Shown here: piece after piece, positions 47,522 through 55,726 of the stretch
How positions within the stretch are numbered: position 1 is the first letter of the stretch
Layout: every line of letters starts with the position of its first letter
Assembly: GCF_900096755.1 (NCBI RefSeq)
Contig: NZ_LT615227.1
Location: forward strand, 1,331,822 to 1,395,821
Direction: 5' to 3'
Length of the DNA: 64,000 nt
Source of the DNA: Polynucleobacter necessarius
GTDB taxonomy: Bacteria; Pseudomonadota; Gammaproteobacteria; Burkholderiales; Burkholderiaceae
Made by a program: the position numbers and the translations under genes
Notes under the pieces: generated by a model
What the model was told of the DNA's origin: nothing
Seen by the model: only the letters and a program-made list of their open reading frames with translations
The model's database searches: none

Positions 47522-48160
47522 ATGAACATGAAAAACATTAAATCCCTCTTAGCCATTGCCACGTTTGCCGTTACTGTAGTTGCCATTCAAGGCACTGCAT
47601 TGGCCCAGCAGGCAAATGATCCTAAATTCAACAAAATGATGAAGGATGGCTTTAGAGCTGAAGGCATCGCCGGTTTAGACCGCATTCAGCAGGATGAAAC
47701 CCAAAAGTTTTGTTCTGACCCAGTGTTTGCTAACAGCAAGCAAGGTGAGAAGATGCGCGAAAAGATTCAGAAAATCAATATGGATTCCATCAAACAACCA
47801 TCTGACGGAAAATATATTGGGGACTGGAAGAATGGCGAGAAAATCGCTCAAAGTGGTCGTGGGGCTACTTGGACCGACAAGGCTGATACCGTTATTGGTG
47901 GTGGCTGCTATAACTGTCACCAGATCGATCCCAAGGAAATTTCCTATGGAAATATTGGCCCATCTTTAACTGGTTATGGAAAGTTGCGCGGCTACTCACA
48001 AGAAGTGGTTACCTATACCTGGAATCGCATCAATAATTCCAAGGCTTATAACGCTTGTAGTAATATGCCTAGGTTTGCACACTTCAAACTCTTAAGTGAG
48101 CAACAGATTCAGGATGTCATGGCATTGCTGCTTGATCCTGCTTCGCCAGTCAATAAATAA
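47522..48160 (+). CDS. soxX: Sulfur oxidation c-type cytochrome SoxX
   Basis: Electron-accepting partner of SoxA. The 212-residue protein has a signal peptide (to about residue 30) and one heme site GGGCYNCHQIDPKEIS near residue 125, followed by the Met-ligand region ACSNMPRFAHFKLLSEQQIQ. The N-terminal extension of about 90 residues before the heme domain is longer than minimal SoxX. Start ATG 47522, 19 bases after soxA. A hairpin follows the stop. Intact. Confidence 0.93.
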   Translation: MNMKNIKSLLAIATFAVTVVAIQGTALAQQANDPKFNKMMKDGFRAEGIAGLDRIQQDETQKFCSDPVFANSKQGEKMREKIQKINMDSIKQPSDGKYIGDWKNGEKIAQSGRGATWTDKADTVIGGGCYNCHQIDPKEISYGNIGPSLTGYGKLRGYSQEVVTYTWNRINNSKAYNACSNMPRFAHFKLLSEQQIQDVMALLLDPASPVNK

Positions 48161-48168
48161 GAAATTAA

Positions 48169-48192
48169 AAAACAGGCCGACAGGCCTGTTTT
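48169..48192 (+). terminator. Hairpin between soxX and soxB
   Basis: AAAACAGGCC-GACA-GGCCTGTTTT is a perfect 10-bp stem starting 9 bases after the soxX stop. The T run is only the four T of the stem, so it may be a partial terminator or a processing/stability element separating soxYZAX from soxB. The soxB ribosome binding site (AAGGGGAAAG) begins right after it. Confidence 0.6.
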
Positions 48193-48207
48193 CATAAGGG
48201 GAAAGTT

Positions 48208-49938
48208 ATGTCTTTAAGTCGTCGCGATTTTTTGCGGGCCTTGGCTATTGCATCTGCAGGTGGAATGAGCTTGCAGTCCAATTTTGTAAATGCCCAAACT
48301 ACTGCGCAAAAATTTTATGACTTACCTAAATTTGGCAATGTGCACTTTCTACATTTCACAGATTGCCATGCGCAATTGCTACCGATTTACTTTCGCGAGC
48401 CCAACGTAAACCTCGGTATTGGTGCGCAAGAAGGTAAGACTCCGCATCTCGTTGGCGAATATTTCTTAAAAGCCAATGGTATTGCTCCGGGCACTCGTGA
48501 TGCGCATGCGTTTACCTATTTAGATTATGTAGCTGCAGCCCAAAACTACGGCAAGATGGGTGGTTTCGCTCACATGGCTTCATTAGTCAAGCAGATGAAG
48601 GCAAGTCGTCCTGGTGCTCTATTGCTCGATGGCGGCGATACCTGGCAAGGCTCCGGCACTGCGCTCTGGACCAATGGTCAGGATATGGTTGATGCCGCAC
48701 TTGCCTTGGGTGTGGATGTCATGACACCGCATTGGGAAATGACTTTGGGTGAGAAGCGCGTGATGGAAATCGTGAACGGCGACTTTAAAGGTAAAGTTTC
48801 CTTCATTGCACAAAATATCAAGACAGCTGACTTCGGCGATATGGTGTTTAACCCATATGTCATGAAAGTTCAGAATGGCATTCAGGTTGCCATTATTGGA
48901 CAGGCCTTCCCATATACGCCGATTGCTAACCCACGCTATTTCACTCCTGATTGGACCTTTGGTATTCAAGAAGAGAATATGCAAAAGACTATTGATGAGG
49001 TTAGATCAAAGGGTGCAAAGGTAGTGGTGCTTCTGTCGCACAATGGCATGGGTGTAGACTTAAAGATGGCATCCCGCGTGCGTGGATTAGATGCGATCTT
49101 GGGCGGACACACTCACGATGGTGTTCCTATTCCAGTGAAGGTTAAGAATGCAGGTGGAGTTACTTTGGTAACTAACGCTGGATCGAATAGTAAGTTTTTA
49201 GGTGTACTGGACTTTGATGTGAAGGGCGGCAAACCTGTTGATTTCCGTTATAAGTTACTGCCAATCTTCTCCAATATGATTCCAGCTGACCCAACTATGA
49301 GCAAGCTCATTACCAAGGTTAGGGCGCCGTATGAAGCTAAGCTGAATGAGAAGTTAGCAACCACTGAAGGCCTCTTATATCGTCGAGGCAACTTTAATGG
49401 CAGTTTCGATCAATTAATTTTGGATGGATTAATGGCGCAGAAGAATGCAGAGATTGCTTTCTCACCAGGCTTCCGTTGGGGAACAAGCTTATTACCTGGT
49501 CAAGCAATTACTCGTGAGAACCTGTTGGATCAAACCGCGATCACCTATCCATACACAACCGTTACTAATATGAGTGGCGAAACCATTAAAACCATTCTTG
49601 AGGATGTGGCTGATAACTTGTTTAATCCGGATCCGTATTACCAACAGGGCGGAGACATGGTGCGCGTTGGGGGTATGCAATATACGATTGATCCAGCACA
49701 AACTGCCGGTAAACGTATTACAGACATGCGACTGAATGGTAAGCCTATTGAGGCTAGCAAGACCTATAAGGTTGCAGGTTGGGCCCCAGTAAGCGAAGAC
49801 GCAAAGAATGCTGGCGGAGAGCTAATCTGGGATGTGATGGATCGCCACTTGCGAGACGTTAAAGTTGTCAAAGCGGTTAAGCTCAATGAGCCAATCATTA
49901 AAGGTGTTGCCAATAACCCTGGCATGGCCCCAATTTAA
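48208..49938 (+). CDS. soxB: Thiosulfohydrolase SoxB
   Basis: Periplasmic di-manganese enzyme that releases sulfate from SoxY-cysteine-S-sulfonate; related to 5'-nucleotidases. The 576 residues include a Tat-type signal (SLSRRDFLRALAIASAGGMS) and metal-site motifs: HFTDCHAQLLPIYFR, LLLDGGDTWQGSGTALWTNG, VVVLLSHNGMG and LGGHTHDGVPIP. The C-terminal nucleotidase domain (TNMSGETIKTILEDVADNLF) is complete. Normal length; intact. Confidence 0.96.
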   Translation: MSLSRRDFLRALAIASAGGMSLQSNFVNAQTTAQKFYDLPKFGNVHFLHFTDCHAQLLPIYFREPNVNLGIGAQEGKTPHLVGEYFLKANGIAPGTRDAHAFTYLDYVAAAQNYGKMGGFAHMASLVKQMKASRPGALLLDGGDTWQGSGTALWTNGQDMVDAALALGVDVMTPHWEMTLGEKRVMEIVNGDFKGKVSFIAQNIKTADFGDMVFNPYVMKVQNGIQVAIIGQAFPYTPIANPRYFTPDWTFGIQEENMQKTIDEVRSKGAKVVVLLSHNGMGVDLKMASRVRGLDAILGGHTHDGVPIPVKVKNAGGVTLVTNAGSNSKFLGVLDFDVKGGKPVDFRYKLLPIFSNMIPADPTMSKLITKVRAPYEAKLNEKLATTEGLLYRRGNFNGSFDQLILDGLMAQKNAEIAFSPGFRWGTSLLPGQAITRENLLDQTAITYPYTTVTNMSGETIKTILEDVADNLFNPDPYYQQGGDMVRVGGMQYTIDPAQTAGKRITDMRLNGKPIEASKTYKVAGWAPVSEDAKNAGGELIWDVMDRHLRDVKVVKAVKLNEPIIKGVANNPGMAPI

Positions 49939-49970
49939 TCGCCTGCATATTTAACTACACGAACATCAAC

Positions 49971-50408
49971 ATGAAAAAACTACTTTCTATCATTACCGCG
50001 GCAGTGCTTACTTTTGGATTTTGCTCTATAGCCTCCGCCCAATCCACTGGAAATACCAAAGTGGTTTATCACATTGATGACGCTGAAACTCAAGGCTTAA
50101 AGGGTCTGCGAAATATCCGTAATCATCTGGATGTATCTCCGCAAACCACCATCATTGTTGTGACCCATGCCAATGGAGTGGATTTACTGATGGAGGGCGG
50201 CAAAGACAAAAAGAACAACGTGGAATATGCACCATTAGTTGGCGCCCTCAAATCTCGCGGTGTGAAGTTTGAAGTTTGTGAGATCACATTAAAGAATCGC
50301 AATTTGAAAAAAGATCAGTTCACGTTGGATGCGGATTTCACGCCATCAGGTGTGGTGCGCGTGGCTGATTTGCAATACAAAGATGGCTTTGCCTACATCA
50401 AGCCTTAA
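49971..50408 (+). CDS. Exported DsrE-family protein
   Basis: A 145-residue protein with a signal peptide (MKKLLSIITAAVLTFGFCSI) and a DsrE/DsrF-like fold. KVVYHIDDAETQGLKGLRNI, TTIIVVTHANGVDLLMEG and a single mature Cys in VKFEVCEITLKNRNL are typical of the periplasmic DsrE-like group. DsrE-type proteins act as sulfur (persulfide) carriers. It follows soxB by 32 bases and precedes the metallohydrolase gene by 10, so it likely belongs to the sox transcript. Intact. Confidence 0.85.
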   Translation: MKKLLSIITAAVLTFGFCSIASAQSTGNTKVVYHIDDAETQGLKGLRNIRNHLDVSPQTTIIVVTHANGVDLLMEGGKDKKNNVEYAPLVGALKSRGVKFEVCEITLKNRNLKKDQFTLDADFTPSGVVRVADLQYKDGFAYIKP

Positions 50409-50418
50409 TTAAGCTCAA

Positions 50419-51372
50419 ATGAATTGCTTTAAAAGTCTTGCGGGGATTCTGATGGGGTCCCTTATCTTTTTTGGTCAAGCCTTTGGACAAAGTAAGTCCA
50501 TTGATGCAGTTCAGCTCAAGCCGATACAAGTTGCGCCTCATACTTATTTTGTGCAAGGCTTTCCAGAAATGGGTAGCAGCAGCAATCAAAATTTCATATC
50601 CAATGCTGGGTTTGTTGTTACTCCGGGCGGAGTGGGTGGTGGTTGATGCATTGGGATCGCCGATCCTGGCTAAAAAGCTGATCGCTGAAATAAAAAAATT
50701 ACTTCACAAAAAATTGTGGCCCTGATCGTCAGTCACTATCATGCTGACCATGTTTATGGTTTACAAGAATTTAAAAGGATTGGCGCTAAGATTTATGCGC
50801 AGGGTGAGGGCAGAAGCTATCTCTCATCTGAAACTTCGAAGCAACGTTTGATTGCTTCCAGAGTTGATTTTGCGCCCTGGGTTAATGCAGATACTCGGTT
50901 GATTGCTGCTGATGTGTGGATCGACCAAAAAATTAAGTTAACGATTGGCGGAATAGATTTTTTCATTAGTAGAGTGGGGCCTGCTCACGTCCCCGAGGAT
51001 CTAATGGTCTATGTACCCTCTGAAAAGGTGCTTTTTGCTGGCGACTTAGTCTTCAGGGGACGCATTCCATTCGTTGGGAATGCGGATAGCAAGGGGTGGT
51101 TAATTGCGCTTGATGAAATTGAAAAACTGAATCCCAGTATTGTGATTCCGGGTCATGGGAACTATTCGGTTAAGCCCGCTGAGGACATCGCCTTCACAAG
51201 GGATTATCTGAAATATTTGCGTGAATCGATGTCCAAGGCTGCCATCAATATGGATCCTTTCGAGGATGCTTATAAGCAGGCCGATTGGTCAGAATACGAC
51301 GGCATGCCTTTATTTAGGGCAGCTAACCGCATGAATGCCTATAACGTCTACCTGTCCATCCAAGCTGAGTAA
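50419..51372 (+). pseudogene. Exported MBL-fold metallohydrolase (SoxH-like), two frameshifts
   Basis: SoxH-type metallo-beta-lactamase proteins accompany sox genes, with unclear roles. The N-terminal part has a signal peptide and PIQVAPHTYFVQGFPEMGSS. At about 50631 an extra G (GTGGGTGG) shifts the frame; VVVDALGSPILAKKLIAEIK is then read one frame over. At a seven-A run (about 50690) one A is missing and reading returns to the first frame with IVSHYHADHVYGLQEF (zinc ligands), AGDLVFRGRIPFVG and VIPGHGNY. The first frame stops at 50644-50646 before the second lesion, so the two shifts do not rescue each other. About 317 residues if repaired. Confidence 0.85.
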
Positions 51373-51430
51373 GGCAAGTTCTCGCTTTGGGCCTTAAAAT
51401 AGAGGATTAATGCTAAATCCTTGATTTGTA

Positions 51431-51753
51431 ATGAAAATGACTTTCACCCGATTCATCCTGGCAATTGTATTTAGTGCGCTAATTGGATTGGTGCACCAGC
51501 ATTTGCTGCCCCGGATTTGGCGAATGGTAAGGTCATTGATCAGCAAAAGTGCTATGCCTGCCATGCCAAGAAAAGTGGCTTTGGAAATGGCGACATGATT
51601 TACACCCGCTCGGATAGCAAAGTAAAGTCCTTGGCCAATTTGAAGAAAATGGTCTCGCTTTGCAATACAGAGCTCCGCCTAGATTTATTCCCTGAGGATG
51701 AGGCGGATGTCACGGCCTTTCTCAATCAACAGTTTTATAAATTTAAACCTTAA
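51431..51753 (+). pseudogene. Small monoheme cytochrome c, frameshifted in the signal peptide
   Basis: From ATG 51431 a signal peptide begins (KMTFTRFILAIVFSALIGLV). At about 51493 the sequence GTGCACC lacks one G compared with the expected GTGGCACC. One frame over it continues APAFAAPDLANGKVIDQQ, then KCYACHAKKSGFGNGDM with the heme site, and ends FLNQQFYKFKP at 51753. Repaired it would be about 107 residues, a periplasmic class I-like cytochrome c, probably an electron acceptor for the sox system. As it stands the heme domain is not attached to the signal peptide. Confidence 0.8.
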
Positions 51754-51773
51754 TTTTTCAAGATACAGTCGCT

Positions 51774-52895
51774 ATGGATGTTGTTGATATCAGCTCTTTA
51801 AGTAAGTCAGTTCTCTGGGCAACCTTTGCTATTACCTTTTTGCTTGGTGCAGTAATGCAAAAAACAGGATTCTGTAGCATGGGTGCTGTTTCGGATGCTT
51901 TCATCATGTCAAGCTGGGATCGATTAAGGCAATGGTTTTTGGCTATTGGCGTTGCCATCATTGGCTTTGCCTTGATGTCTTACTTTGGGATGGTTGACCC
52001 ACTGAAAAGCATGTACACCAGCAATAAATTTTTATGGCTTTCAACTGCGGTTGGAAGCGTTTTATTTGGTTTTGGTATGGTGTTGGCATCGGGATGTGGC
52101 AGTAAAACCTTGGTGCGCATCGGTGGAGGGAATCTAAAGTCTATTGTTGTGTTCATGGTTCTAGGTCTTACTGCCTATATGACCATGCGTGGATTCTTGG
52201 GTGTAATCCGCATTAATACCCTGGATACATTTTTTATCGCCCTTAATACTCCGCAAGATCTACCTAGTCTATTAAGTTCCCCGCTTGGCATTGCGCGTCC
52301 AGCCCTTCATCTTGCTCTCGGATTGATTATTGGCTCTGCATTTATTGCTTACGCATTAGCAAGAAAAACATTCTGGACTACCGAAAATTTAACTGCAGGG
52401 ATTGCGGTTGGATTAGCAATTTGCGCCGTATGGTGGGTATCAGGTAATTTAGGGTATGTAGCTGAAGATCCAAATACACTAGAGGAAGTCTTTTTGGTGA
52501 CGAACTCTGGGCGCATGGAAAGTTTATCGTTTGTTGCGCCTTATGTTTACTCGCTAGATTGGCTAATGATGTATAGCGACACCTCTAAGGTTTTAACTGT
52601 CGGCATCGTGGCTGTTTTGGGAATGATTCTGGGATCTGCAGTTATGCCAATTGCAACAAATTCATTCCGTTGGGAGTCTTTCCGTAACACTGAAGATACC
52701 GCCAATCATTTAGTTGGCGCTGCTTTGATGGGCTTTGGTGGCGTAACCGCTTTAGGTTGCACGGTAGGTCAGGGTTTGAGTGGCACTTCTACCTTGGCCC
52801 TTGGTTCATTGCTAGCTCTGCCTGGATTTATCTTTGGTGCTTATTTGGGTTTACGGTACCTGCAGGTTCGTCTTGCCCCTAATCCTTGCAGCTAA
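51774..52895 (+). CDS. Full-length YeeE/YedE-family transporter
   Basis: A 373-residue membrane protein with about nine to ten helices. It has the two internally repeated cysteine signatures of the family in a single chain: VLASGCGSKTLVRIGGGNLK in the first half and ALGCTVGQGLSGTSTLALG in the second. An additional Cys-containing TGFCSMGAVSDAFIMS is near the N-terminus. This arrangement is closest to the E. coli YeeE/TsuA thiosulfate importer. It starts 20 bases after the cytochrome gene. Intact. Confidence 0.87.
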   Translation: MDVVDISSLSKSVLWATFAITFLLGAVMQKTGFCSMGAVSDAFIMSSWDRLRQWFLAIGVAIIGFALMSYFGMVDPLKSMYTSNKFLWLSTAVGSVLFGFGMVLASGCGSKTLVRIGGGNLKSIVVFMVLGLTAYMTMRGFLGVIRINTLDTFFIALNTPQDLPSLLSSPLGIARPALHLALGLIIGSAFIAYALARKTFWTTENLTAGIAVGLAICAVWWVSGNLGYVAEDPNTLEEVFLVTNSGRMESLSFVAPYVYSLDWLMMYSDTSKVLTVGIVAVLGMILGSAVMPIATNSFRWESFRNTEDTANHLVGAALMGFGGVTALGCTVGQGLSGTSTLALGSLLALPGFIFGAYLGLRYLQVRLAPNPCS

Positions 52896-52915
52896 TCTCA
52901 ACATAGGAATACTGA

Positions 52916-53353
52916 ATGCAAATTGACTGGATGTCCTTTACTCCAATACCATCATTGCTTGGAGGAATGATTCTTGGAGTTGCTGCAGCTCTGTATGTCT
53001 TATTGCATGGGCGCATCCTTGGCATCAGTGGAATTGTTTCTGGTTTTCTGCATCCAAAATTAACTGACACAGCATGGCGTTTAAGTTTGGTTTTCGGATT
53101 GGTCTCGGCGCCATTTATGGCTGCACTATTTTTCGGTATATTTCCTGTTGTAGAAATTGAATCCGACTGGATTGCAATTGTGATTGCTGGTCTGTTGGTG
53201 GGCTTTGGCGCTCAATACGGGTCTGGCTGCACAAGCGGTCATGGCATATGCGGACTCTCGCGTTTATCGCCACGCTCACTCGTTGCCACCCTTGTATTTA
53301 TGGGTGCTGGCTTTGTGACTGTTTTTATTCTTCGCCACCTGATCGGACTCTGA
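52916..53353 (+). CDS. YeeE/YedE half-transporter (first half)
   Basis: A 145-residue membrane protein with four helices. The signature QYGSGCTSGHGICGLSRLSP carries the conserved Cys of the first YeeE/YedE half. It has a coupled partner one base later. It is a second, distinct half-size pair in the window; the sequence differs clearly from the pair at 37077-38160. Intact. Confidence 0.85.
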   Translation: MQIDWMSFTPIPSLLGGMILGVAAALYVLLHGRILGISGIVSGFLHPKLTDTAWRLSLVFGLVSAPFMAALFFGIFPVVEIESDWIAIVIAGLLVGFGAQYGSGCTSGHGICGLSRLSPRSLVATLVFMGAGFVTVFILRHLIGL

Positions 53354-53354
53354 A

Positions 53355-53801
53355 ATGAAAAAGCACTTTGGTCTTTTTAGTCAGTACGCGATTGGCGTGC
53401 TTTTTGGTTGGGGCTTAATCATCTCCGGCATGAGCAATCCTCAGAAGGTATTGGGATTTTTGGACTTAGCTGGAAGCTGGGATCCATCCTTAATGTTTGT
53501 GATGTTGGGCGCTGTGTTGGTTGGTCTTGGTGGTTTTTACATTGTCAGCAAAAGAACAGAAGCTTTTTTTGGTGGCGCTTTACATATTCCAACCCGTAGA
53601 GACATCACTAAGCCGTTAATTATTGGCAGCCTCATCTTTGGAGCGGGCTGGGGTATTGCGGGATTTTGTCCTGGTCCGGCGTTGGTTGCCATGGGTGCGG
53701 GGCATGTCAAGGCCTTGGTGTTTGTTATCGCCATGCTTGCAGGTATGGAGATCTGTGAGCGCTTCTTTGCCGCCCACAGAAACAAGCCAACCCAGGCCTA
53801 A
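53355..53801 (+). CDS. YeeE/YedE half-transporter (second half, DUF6691-like)
   Basis: A 148-residue membrane protein with four helices. GWGLIISGMSNPQKVLGFLD at the N-terminus and GIAGFCPGPALVAMGAG with the conserved Cys mark it as the second half of a split YeeE/YedE transporter. The gap to the partner gene is a single base. Intact. A rhodanese-linked phosphatase-like gene follows 54 bases later. Confidence 0.85.
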   Translation: MKKHFGLFSQYAIGVLFGWGLIISGMSNPQKVLGFLDLAGSWDPSLMFVMLGAVLVGLGGFYIVSKRTEAFFGGALHIPTRRDITKPLIIGSLIFGAGWGIAGFCPGPALVAMGAGHVKALVFVIAMLAGMEICERFFAAHRNKPTQA

Positions 53802-53855
53802 CAAGCCTGATTTAGAATCAACCCTATTACATATTTATTGCATGTAGAGGGTTTT

Positions 53856-54200
53856 ATGAGTCTTCCTATTTCTTGTCATAACGCACAGTTCGGCACCCTT
53901 GGTCAGATTGACCCAAGCCATTTGGCTGAGATTGCCGCACAAGGCTATAAGAGCGTGATTAATAACCGTCCTGATGGTGAGGGCGGCCCTGATCAGCCAA
54001 CCAATGCGTCGATTCAGGCTGAAGCAGAAAAGCTAGGTTTGAACTACGTTTACTTGCCAGTGGTTCCAGGAGCTTTTACACCTGCCCAAGTTCAAGAAAC
54101 GGCTCGCCTTTTAAAAACTCTGCCTGGTCCTGTATTGGCTTTTTGCCGTTCAGGTGCACGCTCTACAAACTTGTATCAACTTGCCTTGCAGCTTGGTTAA
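53856..54200 (+). CDS. TIGR01244-family sulfur transferase / dual-specificity phosphatase-like protein
   Basis: A 114-residue protein. ATG 53856 gives SLPISCHNAQFGTLGQIDPS at the start; the frame extends upstream but without homology. The phosphatase-like loop is LAFCRSGARSTNLYQ, a C-x5-R motif typical of the TIGR01244 group, which is found near beta-lactamase-like hydrolases and YeeE/YedE proteins. It could be a cysteine phosphatase-fold sulfur carrier. Function not proven. Intact; last gene that I count as part of the sulfur island. Confidence 0.8.
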   Translation: MSLPISCHNAQFGTLGQIDPSHLAEIAAQGYKSVINNRPDGEGGPDQPTNASIQAEAEKLGLNYVYLPVVPGAFTPAQVQETARLLKTLPGPVLAFCRSGARSTNLYQLALQLG

Positions 54201-54222
54201 TTAAAAAAATCATTATCTAAGT

Positions 54223-54642
54223 ATGCGCATCACGATTCCTGAAGAGAGAAAACTGGTTCATGAAATGATCATGCCCATTCGTTGGGGTGATATGGATGCG
54301 TATGGTCATGTCAACAATACTATTTACTTCCGCTACATGGAGCAGGCTCGCTGCGAGTGGATTGCTGCGATGGGTTATGAAGTTGCTCCAGGCCGTGAAT
54401 CGATGTTGATGCTCAATGGCTTCTGTAATTTTTATCAACAACTCACTTTCCCTGGCGAGTTGATCTTAAAAACCTCCATTGGCGCTGTAGGCAGAACCAG
54501 CTTGGACGTCTACACCAGCATGGCTTTGACCACGTCACCTGACGTAGAGGCTGCCATTGGTGGTGCCACCATGGTGTGGGTTGATCTCACAACGAATAAA
54601 TCAGCCCCTTGGCCTGAGCATGTTTTAGAGAAGTTGCGCTAG
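54223..54642 (+). CDS. Acyl-CoA thioesterase (4-hydroxybenzoyl-CoA thioesterase-like hotdog fold)
   Basis: A 139-residue single-hotdog protein. The motif MPIRWGDMDAYGHVNNTIYF has the catalytic Asp of the 4HBT type, followed by YMEQARCEWIAAMGYEVAPG. It would hydrolyse acyl-CoA thioesters in the cytoplasm; the natural substrate is unknown. It lies 22 bases after the TIGR01244 gene and 6 bases before mnmH. Intact. Confidence 0.85.
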   Translation: MRITIPEERKLVHEMIMPIRWGDMDAYGHVNNTIYFRYMEQARCEWIAAMGYEVAPGRESMLMLNGFCNFYQQLTFPGELILKTSIGAVGRTSLDVYTSMALTTSPDVEAAIGGATMVWVDLTTNKSAPWPEHVLEKLR

Positions 54643-54648
54643 TTCATC

Positions 54649-55722
54649 GTGCAACCCAGTAATCCCCACATCCTAAAGTTAGGCCAATTTCTATCAGAGC
54701 TAGATAGCTTTGATGCCATTATTGACGTCAGGTCGCCTGCAGAATTTTCTCTTGATCATATTCCAGGGGCGGTTAACTACCCAGTGCTGAGTAATGATGA
54801 GCGTGTAACCATGGGTACTCTATATAAGCAAGAGTCTCCATTTGCTGCCAAGAAACTCGGTGCGGCATTAGTCTCACGAAATATTGCTAGCCACCTTGAA
54901 AATCATTTATTGGAAATGCCGCGTGAATGGCGTCCACTGATTTATTGCTGGCGTGGTGGTGAGCGTAGTGGTGCGTTTACTCACATCCTCAATCGCATTG
55001 GTTTGAAAGCGAAGCAACTTGAGGGCGGTTATCAAGGCTTTCGTCGTACGGTAATAGACGGCCTGGAGTTTGCCGCTAGTCAATTTTCATTTCAGGTGAT
55101 TTGCGGGATGACGGGAAGTGGCAAGACCAGAGTGTTGCAAGAGATTGGTTCCTTAGGCGCTCAAATTCTCGATTTAGAGGGTTTAGCTGTGCATCGCGGT
55201 TCGGTCCTTGGCAATGAGCCCAATGAAGACCAGCCATCCCAAAAAGGATTTGAGACAGCCCTATGGAATGCATTGCGTTCATTAGCTCCTGCTAGGCCTG
55301 TATATGTCGAATCTGAAAGCAAAAAGGTTGGTGGTTTACACGTACCTGATGCCTTGATGGAAAAGATCCGCAATGGCGCATGCATAGAGCTTCGATCTAG
55401 CCCAGAAACTCGCGTTTCTTGGTTGATTCGTGATTACCATCACTTCTTAACCGATACCGATAACTTCAAGCGTAAGTTGGCCTTACTAACCGCCCATTAT
55501 GGAAAAGTACAGATCGCCAAATGGAATGAAGCCATTGATGCCGGTAATTTTCCGGAGCTGGTTGAGGGGTTACTCGTAAAACATTATGACCCCTCGTATC
55601 AATCATCGATTGTGCGAAATTTTCCGCAATACAAGATTGAGAATTTTGTACAACTAGAAAATGATAGTGATGAGGCTTTTACTAAAGCAGCAAAAGCCAT
55701 CGTCACAAAACTAGGTTCTTAG
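54649..55722 (+). CDS. mnmH: tRNA 2-selenouridine synthase
   Basis: MnmH (SelU/YbbB) replaces sulfur by selenium at the wobble 2-thiouridine of tRNAs, through a geranylated intermediate. The 357-residue protein starts with GTG at 54649. The rhodanese domain (about 10-130) has the catalytic Cys in LIYCWRGGERSGAFTHIL, and the P-loop domain has ICGMTGSGKTRVL. No selD is in the window, so whether selenophosphate is available cannot be judged; without it the enzyme makes geranylated tRNA. It ends 4 bases from the convergent gcdH stop. Intact. Confidence 0.9.
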   Translation: MQPSNPHILKLGQFLSELDSFDAIIDVRSPAEFSLDHIPGAVNYPVLSNDERVTMGTLYKQESPFAAKKLGAALVSRNIASHLENHLLEMPREWRPLIYCWRGGERSGAFTHILNRIGLKAKQLEGGYQGFRRTVIDGLEFAASQFSFQVICGMTGSGKTRVLQEIGSLGAQILDLEGLAVHRGSVLGNEPNEDQPSQKGFETALWNALRSLAPARPVYVESESKKVGGLHVPDALMEKIRNGACIELRSSPETRVSWLIRDYHHFLTDTDNFKRKLALLTAHYGKVQIAKWNEAIDAGNFPELVEGLLVKHYDPSYQSSIVRNFPQYKIENFVQLENDSDEAFTKAAKAIVTKLGS

Positions 55723-55726
55723 TTAA

